A DNA stretch of 64,000 nt, taken from positions 203,305 to 267,304 of the forward strand of contig DS999227.1 of the NCBI GenBank assembly GCA_000156295.1, read 5' to 3'. The notes beneath the pieces were generated by a model. The model saw nothing but the letters and a program-made list of their open reading frames with translations. It searched no databases and was not told the origin of the DNA. This DNA is from a marine gamma proteobacterium HTCC2148. GTDB lineage: Bacteria > Pseudomonadota > Gammaproteobacteria > Pseudomonadales > Halieaceae. Positions 56,079 to 62,206 of this stretch are shown here, piece by piece. Numbering within the stretch: the stretch's first letter is position 1; each line of letters opens with the position of its first letter. Position numbers and translations under genes: made by a program.

Positions 56079-57098
56079 GTGGAAATAAACCGAAGACAGC
56101 TTATCTATTCTGCCGCCACGCTGGCTGCAGGCGCCTCTCTCACCGCTTGCAGCGATAGCGAATATACCGTGTCCATCGATACCCGCTGGCCCACCAGTTC
56201 CTTTGGTGCAGATTCTACTGGCGAAGAAGTGACTGCAGGCTTAGACCTCGCCGGCAAAGTTGCCGTGGTTACCGGGTGTAACTCTGGCCTGGGTTACGAG
56301 ACGATGCGCGTACTGGCCTTGCGAGGCGCGCATGTCATTGGCACAGGACGAACCATTGAAAAAGCTACCGCAGCCTGCGCCAGCGTTAGTGGGAAGACAA
56401 CACCCCTGGCTCTGGAACTGTCTGATTTTCAGTCGACTGTCGATTGCGCCGAATCCATTGCAGCCTTGGAACTTGCGCCCGACATACTGGTTCTCAATGC
56501 TGGCATTAATACCTTTGGCGAGCTGGAATTGGTAAATGGCATCGAGAAAATTTTCACCGTCAACTTCCTGGGCCACTTCATATTAACTAACCGTTTGCTG
56601 CCATTGATGCAGACAAAGAACAACGGGCGCATTGTTCACGTGAGCAGTCGCTCGGGTTACGGGCAGGCGCCTGCCGTCGGTATCGATTTTGATAATCTCA
56701 GAGGCGAAAAGAGTTTTGATGCTGGACAAGCCTACGGTAGATCCAAACTCGCTAACGCGCTATTTTCACTCGAGCTTGCACAACGGCTGCAGGGAACTGG
56801 CCTGTCTTCCAATGCCATTCACCCGGGTCTTCTTCAAACCAACATTGCGCGCACCGCACCCGTACTGATGCGCTCGGCCTTCGAATGGTTTGGTGTTGTT
56901 ATTGCGAAGAGCCCGGCGCAAGGCGCAGCCACTCAGCTGTATGTTGCCACCTCACCGCAGTTAGAGGGTGTGTCGGGCGCTTACTTTGAGGACTGCAATC
57001 CGGTTGTAATCAGTGGGCAAAATCACATGACCGATAGTGCGATGGCGAAAAAACTCTGGGCGACCGCTCAATCGATGTGTGGCCAGTACCTGATCTGA
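56079..57098 (+). CDS. SDR-family oxidoreductase with twin-arginine lipoprotein-type signal
   Basis: 339-residue short-chain dehydrogenase. The start is a GTG at 56079 with AAGGAG eight bases upstream. The N-terminus MEINRRQLIYSAATLAAG ... LTACSD has twin arginines, a hydrophobic stretch and a lipobox-like LTAC, pointing to Tat export and lipid anchoring. The SDR core starts near residue 60: TGCNSGLGYETM, LNAGINTFGE, HVSSRSGYGQ, catalytic YGRSKLAN, IHPGLLQTNIA. The domain is complete, so an NAD(P)-dependent fold appears to be exported. It is most like retinol dehydrogenase/WWOX-type SDRs. The function is unknown. Confidence 0.85.
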   Translation: MEINRRQLIYSAATLAAGASLTACSDSEYTVSIDTRWPTSSFGADSTGEEVTAGLDLAGKVAVVTGCNSGLGYETMRVLALRGAHVIGTGRTIEKATAACASVSGKTTPLALELSDFQSTVDCAESIAALELAPDILVLNAGINTFGELELVNGIEKIFTVNFLGHFILTNRLLPLMQTKNNGRIVHVSSRSGYGQAPAVGIDFDNLRGEKSFDAGQAYGRSKLANALFSLELAQRLQGTGLSSNAIHPGLLQTNIARTAPVLMRSAFEWFGVVIAKSPAQGAATQLYVATSPQLEGVSGAYFEDCNPVVISGQNHMTDSAMAKKLWATAQSMCGQYLI

Positions 57099-57118
57099 TA
57101 CATCACATGGCGAGACCG

Positions 57119-57141
57119 TGAGCCCTTATTTAAAAGGCTCA
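57119..57141. terminator. Weak bidirectional hairpin between convergent SDR genes
   Basis: TGAGCC (57119-57124) pairs with GGCTCA (57136-57141); after one C-A mismatch, two A-T pairs and a 5-base loop close it. It lies between two convergent stops 54 bases apart, but neither side has a clear T-run. Confidence 0.35.
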
Positions 57142-57152
57142 TTAGGCGCATC

Positions 57153-57920
57153 TTACAGATCAATCACATTGGAGCGAATCATCAACCCACCGTCTACGAC
57201 CAGGTCATGCCCCGTAATAAATGATGCCTTATCCGAACACAGATAAACTACGGCATTAGCAATCTCCTCTGGTTCCGCAAGACGACCCATCGCATGCGCA
57301 TTCAGAGTTTTTTCTTTCATTGCCGGCATCTTTTCGAGATAAAGCTGCATGCCCCCCGTGTTAATACCGCCGGGACATACCGTATTAATCCTCACCCCAC
57401 GCTTTGCATACTCTGCGGCAGCGGCCTTACTCAGCGTTATTACACCCCCTTTGGCTGAGGAATACGCTGATTGAAAAGTCTCACCGCGCAGTCCAGAGAC
57501 AGAGGCAATATTGACTATAGCGCCACCCCCGGATGCCTGAATCAACGGCAGTTGCTGCTTCATGCAACGCCATACGCCTTTCTGAGTCACATTCATACAA
57601 CGGTCCCACTCTTCATCACTGAGCTCTGTGATGGGTTTGTTGGGCACTGCTAGCGCCGCGTTATTGGATACCCAATGCAGTGCCCCGTAGTGCTCCATCA
57701 GTGCTTGATGAGCCGCCTTGATCGCCTCACCGTCGGCCATATCGCAACGCAGAAGCATAGCGTCGCCGCCCTGCTCCCTGATCAGTTCAACAGTTTGCTC
57801 TGCGCCGACAGGGTTGATGTCTGCAACCGCTACTTGCGCGCCCGCTGCAGAAAATGCGAGGGCCGTTGCTCTGCCGGTGCCGGCGCCACCGCCCATAACC
57901 AGTGCGACTGGATCACTCAT
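57153..57920 (-). CDS. SDR-family oxidoreductase (3-oxoacyl-ACP/glucose dehydrogenase-like)
   Basis: 255-residue classical SDR. The cofactor loop is MGGGAGTGRATALAF, a variant of TGxxxGxG, followed by VADIN, an aspartate that favours NAD(H). The NNAALAVP, SVSGLRG and catalytic YSSAKGG segments are present, with the PGGIN loop and VDGGLM C-terminus. It is the last gene of the operon marR-SDR-crotonase-SDR, overlapping the crotonase stop by eight bases. It is likely a beta-hydroxy or alcohol dehydrogenase step on a CoA-linked or alicyclic intermediate; the substrate is unknown. Confidence 0.88.
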   Translation of the reverse strand: MSDPVALVMGGGAGTGRATALAFSAAGAQVAVADINPVGAEQTVELIREQGGDAMLLRCDMADGEAIKAAHQALMEHYGALHWVSNNAALAVPNKPITELSDEEWDRCMNVTQKGVWRCMKQQLPLIQASGGGAIVNIASVSGLRGETFQSAYSSAKGGVITLSKAAAAEYAKRGVRINTVCPGGINTGGMQLYLEKMPAMKEKTLNAHAMGRLAEPEEIANAVVYLCSDKASFITGHDLVVDGGLMIRSNVIDL

Positions 57921-58683
57921 CGGTTTCGCTCCTTCCCTTTGCCAGCACCGAATCTTTGCGCATAGCGATCATCTCTGCCATTGTTTTTTGGGCTGACTCA
58001 ATCGCCAGCCCTTCTTCCCAGGGCAAGGCTTCTGCAAGCGACATTGAAAACCCATCGTCGATGAGAGGTTTATAAGCCAGGAGCGTATGCGGCACACAAG
58101 CGACCATATCCTCGGCCATGGAAATTGCCAGTGGCAGTAACTCATCTTCGCTCACTACGTGATTAAGAAGTCCCCAATCATAGGCTTGCTGGGCGAAAAC
58201 CGGTGCCCCGGTAAAGTGAATTTCCTTGGCCCGGGACAAGCCTATCAGGCGAGAAAGCCTCTGACTCAGTCCCCAACCCGGCAATATCCCCACTCTGGCA
58301 TGGGTATCGGCAAAACGTGCTTTATCGGAACCAATCAAGACGTCACAAGCCAGCGCCATTTCAAAGCCGCCGGTTATAGCGTGGCCGTTAATTGCACCGA
58401 TAATGGGACCCTTGAATTGTTCCATCGCGCGAGCAATGGCGTTGTCTGCTTCCTGCGAGGCGTCGCCGGCAGATTCCGACAATTCCTTCAGGTCAAAGCC
58501 AGCGCAAAACGCCCTTCCAGCTCCCGTGAGTATGAGGACTCTAACCGCCTCATCGGCACAACATTGAGCCAGAGCGGTAACAAAGTCCTCGCGTAACTCA
58601 CGGGACAATGCGTTCATTTCCGTTGGCCGGTTCAGGGTAACAATTGCGTAGCCGTGATGTTTTTCCAACAAAACTTTATTCAT
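57913..58683 (-). CDS. Crotonase / enoyl-CoA hydratase-family enzyme
   Basis: 256-residue crotonase-fold protein. The oxyanion-hole segments are GAGRAFCAGFDLKEL and GHAITGGFEMALACD; the latter holds the first catalytic-type glutamate (GGFE). At the position of the second catalytic glutamate of hydratases (normally PE-x-x-LG) the sequence reads THARVGILPGWGLSQRL, with a histidine instead, as in other EchA-like members. Hydration is therefore less certain than for a canonical FadB-type enzyme; isomerase, hydrolase or lyase activity is possible. It overlaps both neighbouring SDR genes by eight bases. Confidence 0.87.
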   Translation of the reverse strand: MNKVLLEKHHGYAIVTLNRPTEMNALSRELREDFVTALAQCCADEAVRVLILTGAGRAFCAGFDLKELSESAGDASQEADNAIARAMEQFKGPIIGAINGHAITGGFEMALACDVLIGSDKARFADTHARVGILPGWGLSQRLSRLIGLSRAKEIHFTGAPVFAQQAYDWGLLNHVVSEDELLPLAISMAEDMVACVPHTLLAYKPLIDDGFSMSLAEALPWEEGLAIESAQKTMAEMIAMRKDSVLAKGRSETDE

Positions 58684-59524
58684 AGCGATCTCCCAGTAAT
58701 GATGGAGCTTTGAGCAAATTCAGGTGCTTGGCCAGTGCGGGACCCCGAATACAGTTTGTGTCCTGATAATCCGGAGATGGGGTATTGTTTGCCAACCATG
58801 CCACGACTCCACCAATAGTCGCTGGGCTGCAAGGCTTGTAACGCCCAAGCACTGCCTCATCGATACCTGCCGCACGCATCACCTCAGAGATCACTGTGCC
58901 AGGTTCAAGGTTAAGGGCACGCAAACCACTGTCAGCGTGCTCCACCTGCAGAGAGCCCACCATTTTGGCAAAAGCTGCCTTCGATGCGCTGTAAGCAAAA
59001 CTCCAACCGCCATCAGTGGCAGATGCGGGAGGCGCGTTAAAGGCTGCGTAAGAAACCATGTTGATAATTGTGCTGGTTTTCTGCGATTCAAGCGCCGGCA
59101 GCAACGCTTGCACCAAGGCCAGCGGAGTAAAAACGTTGCCCTGAAACAAAGCTTTTACCTGCTGTGGCTGCACATCAACAATGTCAGCCAACACGCCTGC
59201 GCCCTGGTAGATCGCATTGTTGAACAGTAAATCCATTCGTCCAAAGTGACTCAGCGCAGATTTAGCTGCACTCACTATCGAGTCCACTTGCAAAATATCT
59301 GCCTGCAGGCACAACGCGCTGCCACCAACTTTTTCAACAGCGGCGGCCGTTGCCTCGAGGCTACCTGGCAATCCAACAAACCGCCCACCGTAATCTTGCT
59401 CCTGACCACCAGCCAAAGTACGTGCGGTGATGGCCACGTCGAAACCCGCTCGTGCCAGCGCAACGGCTGACTCTGCACCAATACCCCTGCTGGCACCGGT
59501 AATAAACGCTACTTTTCGGCTCAT
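58676..59524 (-). CDS. SDR-family oxidoreductase
   Basis: 282-residue SDR. The cofactor motif TGASRGIGAESAV is at residues 9-21, with ARTLAGG pointing to NADP. It has the FNNAIY, MVSYAAF and catalytic YSASKAAF segments, and the LEPGTVISEVM loop. The extended C-terminus (NTPSPDYQDTNCIRGPAL) is not typical of fatty-acid FabG. It starts in overlap with the marR stop (four bases) and overlaps the crotonase start by eight, so the four genes form one translationally coupled unit. Confidence 0.88.
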   Translation of the reverse strand: MSRKVAFITGASRGIGAESAVALARAGFDVAITARTLAGGQEQDYGGRFVGLPGSLEATAAAVEKVGGSALCLQADILQVDSIVSAAKSALSHFGRMDLLFNNAIYQGAGVLADIVDVQPQQVKALFQGNVFTPLALVQALLPALESQKTSTIINMVSYAAFNAPPASATDGGWSFAYSASKAAFAKMVGSLQVEHADSGLRALNLEPGTVISEVMRAAGIDEAVLGRYKPCSPATIGGVVAWLANNTPSPDYQDTNCIRGPALAKHLNLLKAPSLLGDRYE

Positions 59525-59961
59525 GCTATTGTCTCTTCAGCAATTAGGGTATCCAGATTATTCAGGGTACGTGTGAGTTGCTGACTGCCGATAATTGCTT
59601 GGTAGTGTTGCCAGACATTGGCCGTAGACTCGCTCAATTCGTCAATTAACGATTCCCCTGCAGCAGTAAAATTGACGAGCTTGGCTCTTGAGTCAGCCGG
59701 ATCAGGCCTGCGCTCTACCAGTCCCTGCTGCTCCAGCTCCTGAATGATTTTCATCATCGACTGAGGTCGTATACCCGCCGCTGAGGCGAGATCCACCCCG
59801 CGACTGGGGCCGTTGCGACCGAGATACAAAAAAACGTCGTTGTGTCGATGACGAATACCCAAAATACCACGTGCTGCAAGGTCTGAATCCAAGCGGCGCT
59901 GAAAATCACGGGCTACTAGCATGAGCGTTTGTCCGATCGAGTGCTGCTGAGTCATTGGCAT
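59521..59961 (-). CDS. MarR-family transcriptional regulator
   Basis: 146-residue winged-helix repressor. The recognition part is VDLASAAGIRPQSMMKIIQELEQQGLVERRPDPADSRAKLVNFTAAG, with the MarR wing DPADSRAK (about 90-100). It heads the operon of SDR, crotonase and SDR genes and is divergent from an LLM oxidoreductase. A perfect 8-bp inverted repeat between them (59976-59996) is the expected operator. The inducer is likely a CoA thioester or aromatic/alicyclic acid, by analogy only. Confidence 0.9.
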   Translation of the reverse strand: MPMTQQHSIGQTLMLVARDFQRRLDSDLAARGILGIRHRHNDVFLYLGRNGPSRGVDLASAAGIRPQSMMKIIQELEQQGLVERRPDPADSRAKLVNFTAAGESLIDELSESTANVWQHYQAIIGSQQLTRTLNNLDTLIAEETIA

Positions 59962-59975
59962 TGTGATACGCCCAT

Positions 59976-59996
59976 ATAGTAAGCTAAACTTACTAT
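59976..59996. promoter_or_regulatory. Inverted repeat, predicted MarR operator
   Basis: ATAGTAAG-N5-CTTACTAT is a perfect 8-bp palindrome, centred 26 bases from the marR start and 44 bases from the LLM gene start. The spacing and symmetry suit a MarR dimer, and one site could control both directions. Confidence 0.75.
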
Positions 59997-60029
59997 CAGC
60001 TTAGCTGCCTATAACAAACGAGGTCAAGT

Positions 60030-61052
60030 ATGTTCCAGGTCTTTGCCGCCACGCCAGAAGACATGGGTCCAGATACAATCGGCGCTCATGCCGCGCGTGC
60101 AGAAGCCATGGGTTTCGATGGCCTGCAGGTGCCTGACGCTCTTCACGATGGTCTGCTGTTAGCGGCATTGGCATTGAATTCAACCCAAAAGCTGATTGTC
60201 GGCACCGGTGTCCTGGTCGCCTTCGCCCGCAGCCCCATGGTCACCGCAATCGCCAGCTGGGACCTGGCCAAATTATCCAAGGGCCGCTTCGAGCTGGGCC
60301 TTGGTACCCAGATCAAACCTAATATTGAGCAACGCTACAGCGCACGCTGGGGCTCACCCGTGCCGCAGCTAAGAGAGTATGTGCAGTCACTCAAAGCGAT
60401 ATTTCACAGTTTTCAGAGCGGCGACAGACTCAACTTTGAGGGCGAGCATTATCGTTTTACCAAGCTACAACCTTTTTTTAATCCGGGTCCAATTGAGCAT
60501 CCAGATATTCCCATTTTCTGCGGAGCGGTAGGCCCCGACATGACCCGCATGGTAGGTAAGATCGCTGATGGCATGATTACCCACCCCACTAACACCCCGC
60601 CTGAGTACATTGAGGAAGTCTGCCTACCAAGATTGCGCGAGGGCTTTGCCAAGGCCGAACATACAGGCGCTGACTTCAAGCTACTACTGGGCCCACTGTG
60701 TGCGACGGGCAAAGATGAGATCACTGTCTCCAAGCAATGGGAGAAGCAAAGGCAACTGCTCGGATTTCTCTACTCCACTCCCGCTTATTGGCCCAGCCTT
60801 GAACGCTTTGGCTGGGTGCATAAGGGACAAGAATTGCTCGATATGACACGCTCGGGCGATTGGAAAAAGATGCCCGATATTATTACAGATGACATGCTAC
60901 AGAAATTCGTACCTCGAGGAACCTATGAAAACATCGCAAAGGAATACAAGGCTCGTTTCGCTGGTTTAGCCACAAGAGTGACGTTCCCCGTCCCTCAAAA
61001 CCCGGAAGATGATGCGCTCGCCGCGAAGGTGATTAGTCGCCTGAAACAGTGA
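60030..61052 (+). CDS. LLM-class oxidoreductase (F420-type, TIGR03617-like)
   Basis: 340-residue luciferase-like TIM-barrel oxidoreductase. Signatures are HAARAEAMGFDGLQVPDALHDGLLLAALAL, VGTGVLVAFARSPMVTAIASWDL, SKGRFELGLGTQIKPNIEQRY and IPIFCGAVGPDMTRMVGKIADGMITH. This subgroup is annotated as F420-dependent in Actinobacteria; in a gammaproteobacterium F420 or FMN use remains open. It is divergent from marR and presumably co-regulated with the SDR/crotonase operon through the shared operator. The substrate is unknown. Confidence 0.88.
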   Translation: MFQVFAATPEDMGPDTIGAHAARAEAMGFDGLQVPDALHDGLLLAALALNSTQKLIVGTGVLVAFARSPMVTAIASWDLAKLSKGRFELGLGTQIKPNIEQRYSARWGSPVPQLREYVQSLKAIFHSFQSGDRLNFEGEHYRFTKLQPFFNPGPIEHPDIPIFCGAVGPDMTRMVGKIADGMITHPTNTPPEYIEEVCLPRLREGFAKAEHTGADFKLLLGPLCATGKDEITVSKQWEKQRQLLGFLYSTPAYWPSLERFGWVHKGQELLDMTRSGDWKKMPDIITDDMLQKFVPRGTYENIAKEYKARFAGLATRVTFPVPQNPEDDALAAKVISRLKQ

Positions 61053-61089
61053 GTTGCGATGGCAGATTAGCCGATCAGCCGCAATTGCG

Positions 61090-62205
61090 TTATACCCACA
61101 CCTCAAGATTTTCTGATTGCTCGATATCCCGACTTAGTTTTATAGCCAGGATGTTTTCCATACCGCAGTTTGCGAGCATCTTCTGTACCGAGGCTTGGTC
61201 CTCGGCATTCATCGCCTCATAGAGCGATTGAACCCGCTGCAATAAGAAAAATCGATAGGGTTGCGAAACCGAGCTAATGGCTTGCCCACGCAGCACAAAT
61301 TCGCACTTATTGAGCATTCGGTCAGCCGCAGCGCCAACATCTGGCTGATTTTCTTGCAGCCATTGATTAATAGCAGTTGCCGCAGCTTCAGTTTCAGGCA
61401 CAAAATCTTCTGCAATCACCTTCAACACATTTAACAGACTCTGGGGCACCTGGTCGTCAGACAAGAAACCCTCTTGAGCGTCAAAATACTCCGGCGCATC
61501 CTGATCAGGTCGATTCATGCGCTCAACCCAGCGATAAACTCGCGTTGCCTGCTGCTGCATAATGCGACCGGGATACGGATCGCGGCCAAGGTGGGCATAC
61601 ATGGGGGCCAGCAAACCATAATCACCGATACAGGGACGCCAGCCTAGCAGATAAGGGTACTGCTCAAAGTGCTTGTTCAGTGCTTCGAGGTAGTCCAGGT
61701 ACAGGGCTTCAACCAGATCACTGGTTTCTTTATTCACACCCCAGATACTCGCCACATGCTGCATGCGCTGCATCATCGCTTCTGTCTTGTCATCACGAGT
61801 GGGAGTTTCGCGCTGTGAATGAAAAAAGTGGTACCGAATAAACGCTAAATTTTCTTCCTGAAAATTCCAGCGATAGTGCATCGCCGGACGCAGCAACCCA
61901 TCGGTACCGATAACATCAAATAGTGCACTGACAATCTGCTGACGCGGGCCCTCTGGTCGATTGTGCCGGCCGTTGTCCGCTTCAAAGTATTCGATAATCG
62001 CCGCACCGTCGCGAATCACATCACCACCCGGCGTGAGCAGCGCAGGAATCGTTGGCAACTTTGCCTGCGGCAATACTTCGGCCTTAAAACTTTCATGCCC
62101 TGTAGACAGCTCACGAAAGGTGATGCCGTTCTTAATTAAATAGGAGCGCGCCCTGCCAGTGTAAAGAGAATGGGTAATTCCATACAGCGTATAAACATCT
62201 GTCAT
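61090..62205 (-). CDS. Glutathione S-transferase-family protein with extended C-terminal domain
   Basis: 371-residue protein, longer than a classical GST (about 210). The N-terminal thioredoxin-like domain (about 1-80) has LYGITHSLYTGRARSYLIKNG, KLPTIPALLTPGGDVIRDGAAIIEYFE (the cis-proline and Asp/Glu-Ser-type glutathione site). An all-helical domain with LGWRPCIGDYGLLAPMYAHLGRDPYPG follows. About 130 further residues (DVGAAADRMLNKCEFVLRG...) are unlike simple GSTs. It starts one base after the sulfatase stop, with GGAG inside the sulfatase end, so the two are co-translated. The substrate is unknown. Confidence 0.85.
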   Translation of the reverse strand: MTDVYTLYGITHSLYTGRARSYLIKNGITFRELSTGHESFKAEVLPQAKLPTIPALLTPGGDVIRDGAAIIEYFEADNGRHNRPEGPRQQIVSALFDVIGTDGLLRPAMHYRWNFQEENLAFIRYHFFHSQRETPTRDDKTEAMMQRMQHVASIWGVNKETSDLVEALYLDYLEALNKHFEQYPYLLGWRPCIGDYGLLAPMYAHLGRDPYPGRIMQQQATRVYRWVERMNRPDQDAPEYFDAQEGFLSDDQVPQSLLNVLKVIAEDFVPETEAAATAINQWLQENQPDVGAAADRMLNKCEFVLRGQAISSVSQPYRFFLLQRVQSLYEAMNAEDQASVQKMLANCGMENILAIKLSRDIEQSENLEVWV

Positions 62206-62206
62206 G

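Noticed and set aside
58724..59230. 168-codon plus-strand frame opposite an SDR gene
   Set aside because: It lies fully inside the minus-strand SDR gene and shows no domain pattern.
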